From Carallia brachiata (taxonomy: Eukaryota > Streptophyta > Magnoliopsida > Malpighiales > Rhizophoraceae): a stretch of DNA of 64,000 bases. Location: positions 1,860,001 through 1,924,000 of the forward strand of contig JADCRB010000098.1 of NCBI GenBank assembly GCA_021464245.1, written 5' to 3'. This document shows, piece by piece, positions 25,913 to 37,801 of the stretch. The position numbers were made by a program, and so were the translations under genes. The number at the start of each line of letters is the position of its first letter. Within the stretch, counting starts at the first letter, position 1. The notes below the pieces were generated by a model. It was not told where the DNA came from, made no database searches, and saw only the letters and a list, made by a program, of their open reading frames with translations.

Positions 25913-27221
25913 ACTGCTAGCCGGGAATGGTCTCCTGGAATTTTTTCTTGGAATAGGAATAAACAGCTGTTTTCTTGGTCAGTTTTTTGTATTCATATTT
26001 TCAATTGTTATTTTGAAGAACTCGCATACCCTACCTACCGGCAGTTCCGGAGCGCTATGTTTCATTCGGTGGATTATGGTGCATTGGATTCCGACTGTAG
26101 TGGGCATGTCTCTGGACTTGTAATGTACATGATCTGCGATGAATACATGGGCTCTGAATTTTATGCCTATGGTTATTGTCCTGCCTGGCATCTCGTGTTC
26201 ATGGTTAGAGCCATGGCCATTGATTGGGACTTGGTGATTGTTTGCCAAGTTATTAGTTGGTAATCTTCTGAAACAGCAGGTTGGATCATGTACCATTATT
26301 ATGGAGCTGTGAAGTTAAAAGTATGGTCTGATGGACGTATTTGCGTAAAAAAATTTTCTTGGCGTTAGCATCAAGGACCTTTTTTTTTTTTTGATGGTAC
26401 CATTATTTTACAACCCCGTTCGTATAAAATGGGATTTGGACAACATGGTTTTTTTTGTTTTGTTTTGGATCTAAGAACATGGTATTGTTTTGGTGACTAT
26501 TTTTGATAGGGGCTGGGTTACGTAATGATTCTTTTTGCACCTGTCTGATCAAGAGCTCTCCTCAAAAAATAAATAAATAAATAAATAAAGAGAGCTCTAG
26601 TCATATTACCGTCGGGCAGTTAATTGGCTAAAAGAGTTTGACTATGTGTAAAGATTTATGAATTTGAATCTCATTAAAATTAAGTGATGAAATTAAACTT
26701 ATGATGCATTATTTTAAGTATAATTATAATATTTTTTGATTAGACTGAGTATTGAAATGAGTCATTTTTACTTTTGTTAAAAAATAAAAATAAAACCTCT
26801 AGTCCATCCTGTCAAAGGAAATAAAAAGGCATTTTCATTCAAAAGAACAGCTATGCTAATGCAAGTGGTCTTCAGAAGAACGAAGACGTACCGCGGGTTT
26901 AGGATGAATGCTTGTATTATTGGCCTAAAAATGTCATCGGCCAGGAATTCGTTTGTCTGAATAGTAATTGTAAACATAAGCATTTGATTTGGGTTTAAAT
27001 TTCCATCTTTGTTGTTTTTTTGGGCCAAGGTGCTAGGCGTTTTTGCCCCAACGTTAATTTAAAGAATCTAGTTAAAGGGTGAATGTTTAGTTTAAGATTT
27101 TGTAACTTCGGATATGCTATGAAAAAATTGCACTATTTAGATGATGAGTTTAACTGGTGAAATTGGTAAATGCAGATAATAAAAATATAAATATTAATTT
27201 TAACCTATAAATATTATAATT

Positions 27222-27270
<49 letters not shown>

Positions 27271-27940
27271 GAGCATTTTTTTAAAAAAATTTTAAAAAGA
27301 AAAGCACAGGATAAATATATACTTTTAACTTTGATAAGATCAAATCATTTAATTTTACAGATATTTTTTTTATTTGTCGCTCAAAAACCGACTAGGCGAA
27401 CGTTAAAAAAACCAAAAAGAAGCATAGGGCGATGGATGAATGGATCGATGATTGAATAATAAAAAAATAATAATAATTTAGATACAGATAAAATATTTAT
27501 ATAAATATAAAAATATCATTAATTATCAATTTAAATATACAATAATAAACATAAATATATTATTTTTTATTTTATTTAATTAAATTTTAATTTAATGTAA
27601 TCAGATTAATAAAATATAAAATAATAAAAATAAATAAATTTTATTTTTATTTTATTTTTACATAAAATTTAAAATAATTACATTAAATTAACGATTGATT
27701 TGTTGACTTTAATTCTTAATATAAATATTTTGTACGTACTTAAAACTTTTATTTGAAAAAAAATAATAATCAACGCATTTCAGGTGATTTTTTTTTTTTT
27801 TTGGTGCAGTTTCTGGTGATATGAGAGGAAGGTAGAGGCGACCCGCATTTCCCAGCACAAGTAAATTTGGCGTGTTTCCAAGCTTCGCGTTGATTTCTAA
27901 GACGGAGAACCAGAAAAATCCCCAAAGAAGCGAACCAAAC
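25913..27940. other. 3' flank of XCT and AT-rich intergenic DNA
   Basis: Holds the XCT 3' untranslated region (to about 26.3 kb) and then AT-rich sequence with a pure (TA)n run at about 27224-27260. No gene is supported. Frames read antisense near 27.7-28.3 kb overlap the TRAP-alpha start and are not credible. Confidence 0.45.
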
Positions 27941-30900
27941 ATGGCTACGTGGAAGTCTCTTGGGGTTCTCTTATTTGCTCTCCTCCTGCTCGCTTCTTCT
28001 CTCCTCCAAGGTTCAGCTTCTTGATTCTTAGATCTGGATCCGTGCACACGTCCACATGGCTGCTCACACGCACGCACGCACTGATTTATGTTCTTCTGGG
28101 ATGTAGATGTTGTTTGTTGCCGCTGTTTCCATTGTTTTTTTTCCCTTGGAGTTTCGTGCATGCAGCGTTCGATCATTGTGATCCTTGGAAATTGATAATG
28201 TGATTTTGATTGCTGCATGTCTTTATCTTGAGCTCTCGATTCAAATTCATTTTGGAATTGCAGTTCAGTTGCTAGGTTTTGCAAGTGTTTTAGTTCCCAT
28301 TGCTTGAGCTCTTGATACGATTTCGGTTTCCGTCTTTTTGGTATTGGAATCGAAGGTATGCCATTATAACTGAGCTCTCTTTGATGAGCTTTTGTTCAAT
28401 GCTTCAATTACATTTGAAACCTATGTTTAAGCCGATTGTGCTTTGTATAAAAAAGAGTGTGAAAAGTGCTTTACTAGACAGTTTTTTTTTTTTTTTTTCG
28501 GTTTTGAAAGTGAAATTGTGCTTCGTTTTCATTGCATAAAATGAGGAAAAGTGCTCTTAGATGCTAATTGGAACACTGTATAATTATGTGATGCATGGTT
28601 CATATGTTTTTATTTCCTCATTTGACTTCCTAGTCTGTTTGGTCTGTGGAACTTTCATGGTTAGGAATTTATTTCCCATTGGTTCATGTTGTCATTTATA
28701 TGCCTCAACACTTCTATGGGGAAAAAAATTGCATATAAAATAGCTGAAATGAACTTCATGTGCCTTTGGGATTTGGCATGATTCTCGCTTTGTAGTTGCT
28801 AGGTGTCAGTCAGATTCAGAGGCTGAAGTTGCAGAGGCCTCCGAGGAAGTTACTGATATAGGGATTGTTGGTGAGGACACCCAGGATTTCGAGGATGGGA
28901 ATTTTAACGCAGCTCCTGGAGTTGATACAGTCTGCGTTTTCCCCAAAAATAGCGCCCGCTGTAAGAATTTTGGCTAGTAGTTCCTGGGGCATTCTTTCCT
29001 TTTCTCTAATATAAACAAGTTATATAAATTTTTTTTTTTTCAATTCTGGGAGATGGATATGTATTGAGTGTATATTGATACTGGTGGTTTCTGCAGTGGT
29101 GCCTAGCGGAGAAGAGACTGAACTACTTGTTGGAATAAAAAATGATGGTACCAAAGCATTTTATTATGAGATGCAATGATTTGTTATAGTTTTTGATATG
29201 GTTTAAAGCACATTTACTTGTCTGTCTTTTTCCTATGCGATTGATTCATGGATACATGGCATTTTCTCACTGTCCTTTTTTAAACAAAAATGCAGGGGAG
29301 TCAAGCATAAATGTTATTGCAATTAAAGCCAGTGTTCATCTCCCTATCGACCATCAATATTTGGTTCAGAACCTCTCTGCTCAGGTAGGATCGAACCATC
29401 CTACCATTATTATTTTTTATCCCTCTCTCACTGCCCCTTTCTCACACCCCTCGCCTTTCGCACACACAGACAGAGACATGCATAAAGTAAATTGACAGAA
29501 AGAATGGCTCACCAAGTTGCAAAGTCAATTACCAAAGTTGTTCTCTCAGGCAGTATTCTGAGAGTTGCTCATCTGTCGACTTTTCTGAGTTCACTGCTGT
29601 GTGGATATCATTTGTTAGGCTCTACTCTATGACTTGAAATGTGGCGGACATTAAAATTAATTCAAATTTTTCTCTCTTGTCTATGAAAATTGTTGTATAG
29701 CCTTCTGAAAGCAGACACTGAAGGGTAGATCCACTTTAACCACCAATGGCATTAAACACCTGTTGATACTGGTGGGGATTGGATGCTTTATCATGCACCT
29801 GCTAGCCCTGAATGATCCTCTAAGTTAACAGCCTATCACTCTTATCATATGGGTGTTTCTACTTTGTTTGAAACTTTAATATTGTTGGAGTTGGTAATGT
29901 TGAATTAATTTTTCAACCGTCTCTAATGACTATAGCTGAATGAGGTAATGGGAAGCTTCTGGCCGATGCTTGATGTAGCAAGCCACAGCACATATTATTT
30001 CTCTGCATTGTTGTTCATATGTTGATTCCTTGCAACCATGCTTAACCATGAAACATGATAGTGTGGGCCAGTTATTTTTCTTTTTGGAGTTCCCTAGAAT
30101 ATATTTTGGATATAAATCTCGCACTCATTTATTTTTCTATGGTCAAATGAGGTTCTTTAGTTTGCTATTCAACTGTACTTTTGTGGTTGTAGGCATTCAA
30201 CAATGCAACTGTTCCCCCATCTGCACAGGCCACTTTCCCGTACATCTTTGCTGTCAGCAAGTATTTGCAGGTAACAAAATGGTGATCAAACAGTATTCTA
30301 AGTTTGCCAGTTATTAACCTTGGGCAAGATTAATATCTAATGTGTCTTTGTAGACTTCAGTTGGCCCATTTATTAGGATCAAGCTTGTAGTTAGAGCTTA
30401 CATGTTTATTGAATTCTGTGCAGCCTGCAAACTTTGATCTGGTGGGCACCATTATTTACGAGGTAGACCATCGGCCATATCAAAGTGTCTTTTACAATGG
30501 CACCATTGAAGTCGTTGAATCTGGTGGTTTCCTGAGCATGGAGTCAGTTTTTCTGGTCACCCTTGGAATTGCCCTTCTTGTCCTCTTTGGTTTATGGGTG
30601 CAGGGTCAAATACAGAACCTTTCTAAGGTATTCACCTGCTATGATAGATTCTTTAATTTTATATATTTCTTTTGTTAGTCGCAACAAATCACATTTTAGC
30701 AGCTATTCTTAAAATGCCATGTGTGCAGACCAAAAAGTTATGTTAGTATTGAGCTATTCCATAGTTATTCTTAGCACTTGGTGATTGTGCCATGTTTGAT
30801 AAATCAGTATTTTAACAAAGTTGTTGATCTCTGTATCATTTGAGAGACACTCTGGGTAACCTGCACTTCTGGTCGGCAAACTTGTATGAGTGTGTTTTTG

Positions 30901-31358
30901 CTGGTCGCTTTAAATGTTTGTCTGTTTTGCAGTGCCCTTAATTTTTGCGTCATAGAAATTTTCTTATGTGTCTGCTTTTGCTTGGATAGAAAACAAAGAG
31001 AGCCCCAAAGGTTGAGGTTGGAACCGCGACTAGAGATACGTCCTGGATGAATGGCTTGAGGTATTTACGTTTATACTTTTTGTACGTTAAGCAACGTCCT
31101 CCAAGTCATTATCATGATAGTTGGATTATATTTACTCTTCGGTGCTAAGCCAATTTTAACATGTTTTCTCTGTTTCTGTAAACTTTTCTACACATCACCC
31201 TGTAATTGGTGGATTTTGAGGTATACAATTTCATATACCCTTTTTGAATGAAAATCTGTTGTTGACTGTTGCTCGTATTTTGCTTTTCTACCTTCGGTGG
31301 TCTCCAGGGAACTGCATATTCTCAGTCGCACTCTGGCAAATCTAAGAAGAATAAGTAG
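27941..31358 (+). CDS. translocon-associated protein subunit alpha (TRAP-alpha), frameshifted near the end
   Basis: Single-pass ER membrane protein associated with the Sec61 translocon. Eight exons: 27941-28010, 28796-28960, 29097-29147, 29296-29384, 30193-30270, 30424-30627, 30990-31060, 31308-31358. Residues 1 to about 24 are a signal peptide. The acidic luminal domain (EVAEASEEVTD..) includes possible N-glycosylation at NAT (about 129) and NGT (about 176). A membrane span lies at about 192-210. The cytosolic tail KTKRAPKVEVGT follows. Exon 7 is 71 bases; one base is missing between 31043 and 31044. With a base there the tail reads D-T-S-M-D-E-W-L-E, then GTAYSQSHSGKSKKNK, totalling 780 bases and 259 residues as expected. 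As written, the last exon is read out of frame and stops at 31387-31389. Confidence 0.93.
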
Positions 31359-31663
31359 ATGGCAAATGTCGTCGGCTGCAACACTATAGAAAAATGTTGA
31401 CTCTTGTAACTCGCGCTAGCGGCATTTGGTGATCCTTGGATAGCCTAGAGTTAAAAACTACTTCCAAAATTTAGGCCAAAAAAGACCCGCCTCGCTGTTG
31501 TAGCATGCGAAAAAATTTTACATTTTGTGTATTTATTTTGGAGAATTTTGGAAGTTGAGCCCTTTTGAGGAAAACTAAGGCCAATTGAGCTAGGAAGGAT
31601 ATCATTTTCTGAACTTAGTGAAATTTCCTGTCACACATTCTCACTTCTCTTTTATCTTCTTCC

Positions 31664-32665
31664 TAGACATGTCAAATGGGCCGTGCCGTGTCATGCACGG
31701 CCCAAATTTTTTGAAGTCCACATATTTTGTGTCGTGCCTTGGCATGACCTATTTTTCTTTTGTATCGTACCGTACTGTGCTTTGCTTAAAAAATTTAGAT
31801 AATGAGTCCGACAAGACTCATAAGCCCAAGTGCTATGGGCTTGTGTAATGTCATGCTTGAGCCACTCACCGTATCGTGCTTGAGCCACTTATCGTGCCGT
31901 AATTGGACCGCTCACTTTATCGTGTCTAAGTCATTAATCGCGTCTAAATTGTTATATACTTAGATGATTGATCATACTTAAATCGTATAGCGCTTATATT
32001 ATTTATCGTTTTTAAATAGTATGATCTATTTTTATAAATAAATAAATATAAAATTTAAGTGAAAGATTAAAAAAATATTATTTTTTATTAAATATTTAAA
32101 CTTAAGATTTAAAATAACCAATTATAAAAGTGAACTATTAAATTTTAATCAAAAAAAATACAAATAAAATATTTTATCACATATACTTTTTTATTAAAAT
32201 TTAAATAAATTTATCATATAAATATTGTCTCTAACTTTTGTCATTCATAATTTATGAAAAAATCAAATAAAAAATTTCATGAAATAGTGATATATTCTGT
32301 TCTGTTAAATAAAAAATAAAAATAAAGAAAAGATATAAATTGGTACACTTAACTTGGTGAAGAGGTTGATATTTTTATTCTCTTAAATTATGGTTTAAAA
32401 CTTATTACCTGCACTTCTCTAATTTTGATTTTAAACTTATATGGATCGGGTTTGGATCAAGTTCGGGTCGTGCTTAAGGCTGGCCCCATCATGGGCCATG
32501 CTTGGCCCGGTCTATTGGTGTAAAAATGTAAGCCTAACTCAGGCTCTAATATTAATCCTGCCTAACTCGAACCTGATACTATACAATGCGGACCGTACTT
32601 AACAAGGCTTATGTCGGGCGGGGCCAGGCCAACCCACGGGTCGTTTGGCCCAATCGACATGTCTA
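31664..32665. mobile_element. about 1-kb inverted-repeat element with GGGCCGTGCC ends
   Basis: It starts TAGACATGTCAAATGGGCC and ends GGCCCAATCGACATGTCTA, a good terminal inverted repeat. Subterminal zones hold many CGTGC/GGGCC motifs (31680-31930 and 32450-32650), and the middle is AT-rich without a transposase. Flanks are CTTCTTCC (31656-31663) and CTTCTTTCC (32666-32674), a target duplication apart from one T. Probably a non-autonomous Mutator- or hAT-like element. Confidence 0.65.
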
Positions 32666-33919
32666 CTTCTTTCCCTTGCAGATCAACCTGACCTGTTTCA
32701 AGGTTTTAGTTTTGCTGGTCATAAATTTGTATTTTGCATAGGCCTCGCCTCATGTTAGCTGTGCTTTGCTATTGCGCGTTTTTTATCATAAAGAATGATT
32801 GATATATAAAAATATCACTAATTTTATATAAAATAATAAATATAGTACAAATTTTAAAAAATAACAGTTTATTCTTTTATGAATATTTTTTGTAATAAAT
32901 TTAGTACAAATTTAAAAAAAATAGTTTATTCTTTTATGAATTTTTTATAATAAATTTAGTATATTGTGATATTTTTTAAACATAATATATTTGTCTTAAT
33001 GACGTGATAATTATACGTATCATTAAACACTAATCTGTATAATTATTATTTCATTGAAACAGATTAATTTTAATGAACATGTCATCAAAATAAATAAATC
33101 TTACTTATAAAAATTATAATATATTAAATTTATTAAAAAAATTTAAAATAATAAATTATTATCTTTTAAAATTAATATTAAATTTATTATTTTATACAAA
33201 ATTTGGGATTCTTTTATTAATGGTTTTAAAAAAGTTTGTCGAATCTTATTTAAGTCCTGGAGGATAGGTGGAGCCATTGGCGGCGTAATTAGCCTAGGGA
33301 TGCGTTCTCGTCCTCGCGGTTGCTAGCCCCAGTGAAGCAAACAGGGGTTAGTTGCAACATTAAACCAATGCATTGATATTTCACCTTCAAGACCGCGCCC
33401 ACCTGTCTTGTCTGCCTGATGTTAAAGGCTCTTAGTTGTTGCCAATAATGTATCTGAAGCCTCTGGACAATATTTTGGTTAGTTACACTCTGAGTTTTTT
33501 TGAATTTCTAAATTTAAACATTTCAGTTTTATTTTCCAAAATATTTTCAGTTTCTATTTTGAGTTTTCTTGAATTATTTTTCAGTTTGTCATTTTCTTTG
33601 GAATTTTTTTAATAATTTTTTCAAAGTTTTAAAATTTTTAGAATTTTTTTGTGTAAAATCTCATGCCATTCAAAAAAAATGATGACATGATATTAGAGCA
33701 AGCACTAAAAAACTGAATTGATGTTCTACGTTGACGTGATGTAATTAACGGTAAATTAATTGAAAATGGCTAAAATTATTGAAGAAGAAAACGGAGGTAC
33801 TAAATTTGGGAAAAAAAAAGTGTTTGGAATATGAGAGACAATATCATTATACCGATTGTGGTATTGTGTCTTGAATTATAAAATTTCATTGGTCAAATTT
33901 AGATGATTAATTCCTACAA
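32666..33919. other. AT-rich intergenic DNA
   Basis: No gene. 33240-33450 is a less AT-rich patch without a coding frame. Long A/T runs dominate the remainder. Confidence 0.4.
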
Positions 33920-34468
33920 TGTTGAAGATATTGATTATGTGTTAAATGTTTATTTTTTAATGTTAGATTTGATTTTATTTGGTTAGCTAATTAATTTTGA
34001 ATTAGAAATTCAAAGTTTGGCAAGTTTGAACAAGATTTGGAGAATAGCCTAATTGTTGACCTTTTGTGCTTGAAGGTTTAGTATATATATGTGTTGGCAT
34101 CTTCATTTGTGAGTGGAGTGGGCAATCGAGAGGGATTGAGGGATTAAGAAGAAGGTTTGTTCTTTTGTGTTTTAAGTCTTGCACTCTTCTATTTTGTTAT
34201 TTGGTATATGTGAGGTTTTGTATTTATTGTTGCAAAAGGAGTGAGTATCAATTTGAGTATATCGAGCTTTTGGGTATTGTGAGTCTCTAGAGTGATACTG
34301 TAATATCTCTTATTTGCTTTATTAATGAATATTTCCTACGTGTTTTCGCCTGTGGACATAATCAATAAGCCGAACCACGTAACTCTGTGAGTTCATTTAT
34401 TCTTTTCTTTAAGTCTTCTCTATTTTGTTACGTTTATTTCTCGTGCTTCCGCTGCGCATCTGCACAAC
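33920..34468 (+). mobile_element. possible Copia-type solo LTR (degraded)
   Basis: Starts TGTTGAAGATATTGATTATG, as many Copia LTRs do. It has TATATATATG at about 34082, a GAGAGGGATTGAGGG leader and CTTTATTAATGAATATTTCC as a polyadenylation-like region. The phrase GTGGACATAATCAATAAGCC GAACCACG at 34351-34379 resembles the R/U5 segment of plant Copia elements. It ends near CTGCACAACA. I find no matching 5-bp target duplication, primer-binding site or internal genes, so it would be a solo or truncated LTR. Confidence 0.4.
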
Positions 34469-35660
34469 ACCGATTAATGTTGTACATTGTAGTTTCCTGG
34501 GGAAATACGAAGTCCGGAAGCCATCGTCCATGCCGACGCCCGTATCCCTTTGATTCTGGACGGACTAGTATGAATCGCACGAAAACTAGGCCCTCCACCT
34601 AACCGGAAATGTGGACTCTTCGTGACAATCTGCAGCTCATCTTAAGCACCATTTGACAAGGTTTGACGAAGTCTTTAATGGTAATCAAGAACCTTTTAAG
34701 ATGTTCTTTTCGCTAATTTTAGTCCTTTGGTTAGTCGGCATCATTTGAGCTAAGCCCCAAAACAGCTTACACCTTGTTTTAAGACTCATCAATTGGGGTT
34801 TGCCATACAACATTAAAAAATTCAGAAGTCCTTAGAATGTCTTAAACTTGCAGGTGAGAAACAGCGCAACGATTGGAATTTTTATATCCCATCAATACTT
34901 TGGTTTACGGGTGAGAAAAATTAATGCCCAGTAAACTTCATCAGATTAGCTCACAGGTGCACGGTTGAAGCACACATCAAGAAGACAAATTTTAACAATT
35001 CACATTTAGTTCATGAATTAGTTGGATTTTCATAAGTTCCGAGTCTTAATTATCACCAATGGATTTAATCTTCGGGTCGTTATTAAAAGAAGTGGCTGGG
35101 AATTTCATTAATGAGACTGTAGTTGTCAGGTTGACAAACTTTGTAATTGATTCACGTGAAGCTGTCACGCCTTTAGAAATGATAAATTTTTGGTCTATTT
35201 TTCATACCGTATGTCCTGCGATGAAGCATGAGCATTCTTGTAATTTTAAAGCACTGTTTTGTTAAAGACAAGAAGTATTTAAGAGATGATATTACTGTTA
35301 AAGCAGATAACATACATTTATGAGAGCCGGCAGTGGTCAGTAGGTTTAAGCAGTCAGAGAGAGGACAGAACGATTTAGCTGTATGTACAGTTGACATACA
35401 GTTGAGAGCTCCTTCAATGAAGATAATGCCGTGTGATAAAGCCGGTGAGCAAGTCGCTTTCTTGTTCAAACCAGAAACTAATGTCATCCCAAGGGGGCGT
35501 CCCTAGCATCATGTGAGGCCCTTAATTCAGTGTCGGTATGCTTTTCAGCCTGCAGCCTCTGATCTCATTATATAATGGGCTTGGTGCTCTTAAGTTCCCT
35601 CGTGCCTTGGTTGCTTAGAGAAGCTAACTGAAAGCTTCTTTAATTTGGGAAACGTAAGTG
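34469..35660. other. upstream region of the proline-rich protein gene
   Basis: No supported gene. Likely contains distal promoter elements of the downstream gene. A 68-codon frame beginning at 35059 is unrecognised. Confidence 0.4.
35569..35575 (+). promoter_or_regulatory. TATA box of the proline-rich protein gene
   Basis: TATATAA about 95 bases upstream of the ATG at 35670, a normal spacing for a plant core promoter with a leader of about 60-70 bases. Confidence 0.6.
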
Positions 35661-35669
35661 TGGTTCCGA

Positions 35670-37801
35670 ATGCGGCTTCTTCCCCTTTTTAGGGGAGCAC
35701 TTCTGTGCTTCTACGTATCCTTGCTATTTGCTGCAACATTCTGCTATTGCGATGAGACAACAGCCGAGGTAGTTGGGGTAGGAGAATGTGCAGACTGTGC
35801 ACAGAGTAACATTAAGACTAGCCAGGCTTTTTCAGGTGCTTTTTTTTTTTTTTTTTTCTCTCTGTGATATGAAAAAAATAAATATACCTTTGCATAGAAT
35901 GGCAAGAATTTTCCCTTGAGCGTACGCTGGGGAACTGTTGTTATTATCGAACTGTTATTTTGGACATGCACTATAATGCTGGCGCAAACTTGGCCTTACT
36001 CGGCTGCCTTGTTTTAGTAAAGATCACATAAGAGCATTCATGGCCGGATAGTCCCCCGTGTCATAAAATTCTTTGCTTTATTTTAGTAAATTGGTAATTG
36101 ATATGTGTTTTTTTGTACAGGGCTTTTTGTAACCATTGATTGCAAGCCAGAAAATGGAGAGTTCAAGACAAATGGGGTTGGCGAGCTAGATGGAGAAGGA
36201 AAGTTCAAAGTGTCACTTCCTAATGGCATTTTCAAAGATGGGAAATTGAAGGAAGAATGCTATGCACAGCTTCACAGCGCATCTGCCGGTCCATGCGCTG
36301 CATACAACGGCCTGGAATCCTCCAAGATCGTTTTCAAATCTAAAAGTAATGGGAAACAGACGTTTGGGCTGGTTGGCAAACTGAAATTCTCACCAGTAAC
36401 ATGCACTTCAGCCTTCCCGTGGCCCTACTTCAAGAACCCTCCTCTACCGAATTTGCCACCGTTGCCTAAGTGGAAACTTCCTCCATTGAAACACTTTTTC
36501 GGTTATCCATTCCCCAAGGTCCTGCCTCCTTTCCCTCCACTGAACTTTCCTCCACTCCCACCAAAAGTATTGCCTCCATTCCCACCAAAAGTACTGCCTC
36601 CACTCCCTCCAAAGCCTTCCATTCCACCCACACCAGTCTATACAAAGCCTTTTCCACCACCAGTACCGGTGGTCAAGAAACCACCGCCAGTACCCAAAGT
36701 CATTAAACCTCTTCCACCACCAGTGCCGGTGTTCAAGAAACCACCACCAGCACCCAAAATCAAGAAACCTCTTCCACCACCAGTACCCAAAGTCAAGAAA
36801 CCACTTCCCCCACCCATTCCCAAAATCAAGAAACCATGTCCACCTATCTTCAAGAAGCCACTTCCCCTCCTATTCCAATCTTCAAGCCTCCTCCAATTCC
36901 CAAGGTTCTGCCACCACCAGTCCCAATCTACAAACCAAAACCACCAATTTTTAAGCCTCCTCCAAAGGTTCTGCCACCTCCAGTCCCAATCTACAAACCA
37001 AAACCACCAATTTTTAAGCCTCCTCCAAAGGTTCTGCCACCTCCCGTCCCAATCTACAAGCCAAAGCCACCAATTTTTAAGCCCCCTCCAATCCCGAAGA
37101 TTCTTCCACCTCCAGTCCCAATCTACAAACCCAAACCAAAACCACCGATTTTTAAGCCCCCTCCAATCCCCAAGCTTCTGCCACCTCCAGTCCCAATTTA
37201 CAAACCAAAACCACCGATTTTTAAGCCCCCTCCAATCCCTAAGATTCTTCCACCACCAGTCCCAATTTACAAACCCAAACCCAAACCACCGATTTTTAAG
37301 CCCCCTCCAATCCCTAAGGTTCTGCCACCTCCAATCCCAATCTACAAACCAAAACCACCCAATTTTAAGCCTCCTCCAATCCCCAAGGTTCTGCCACCTC
37401 CAATCCCAATCTACAAACCAAAACCACCCATTTTTAAGCCCCCTTCAATCCCCAAGATTCTACCACCTCCAGTCCCAATCTACAAACCAAAACCACCCAT
37501 TTTTAAGCCCCCTTCAATTCCCAAAATTCTACCACCTCCAATTCCAATCTACAAACCAAATCCACCTGTCTACTATAAACATCCTCCAATCCCCAAGATT
37601 CTACCACCTGCTGTTCCAATCTACAAACCAATTCCACCAATCTATTATAAGCCTTTCCCTCCTCTCCCAAAGTTTCCTCCTTTCCCCAAGAAGCCACTCC
37701 CTCCTCTTCCTCCTTTCCCCATGATTCCTCCAATTTATTTCCACCACCCCAAGTTCGGAAATTGGCCTCCTCTGCCGCCGTTTTTCCCATTCATTAATTA
37801 G
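35670..37801 (+). CDS. proline-rich cell-wall protein, PRP2/PRP4 type, frameshifted
   Basis: Secreted structural wall protein. Two exons: 35670-35835 and 36121-37801 (phase 1 junction, TCAG|GTGC ... TACAG|GG). The signal peptide is residues 1 to about 28 (MRLLPLFRGALLCFYVSLLF..). Next comes an Ole e 1/extensin-like N-domain with GLFVTIDCKPENGEF, KEECYAQLHSAS and KLKFSPVTC. A long Pro-rich domain follows: first PPVPVVKKPPP-type repeats, then eleven units of KVLPPPVPIYKPKPPIFKPPP, then a conserved end with IYFHHPKFGNWPPLPP. The C-run at 36864-36867 is one base short. Before it one frame matches the family, after it the next frame does. With one C added the spliced length is 1848 bases and 615 residues. 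Unrepaired, a Gln/His/Phe/Ser-rich tail would run to 37724. Confidence 0.92.
36897..37645 (+). repeat. coding tandem repeat, about 63-75 bp unit, eleven copies
   Basis: Direct repeats inside exon 2 of the PRP gene, each encoding K-(V/I/L)-LPPPVPIYKP-(KP)n-PIFKPPP(IP). Units 1-2 are the shortest (no IP), units 4 and 6 carry an extra KP, and units 10-11 are the most diverged (VYYKHPP, IYYKPFPP). Copy-number change by unequal crossing-over is likely. Confidence 0.9.

Noticed and set aside
27709..28284. 191-codon minus-strand open frame
   Set aside because: Antisense to exon 1 and the leader of TRAP-alpha, with no conserved motif.
36105..37724. 539-codon continuous frame through the PRP gene
   Set aside because: Only its first part matches the family; after 36867 the conserved proline repeats and conserved C-terminus are in the next frame.
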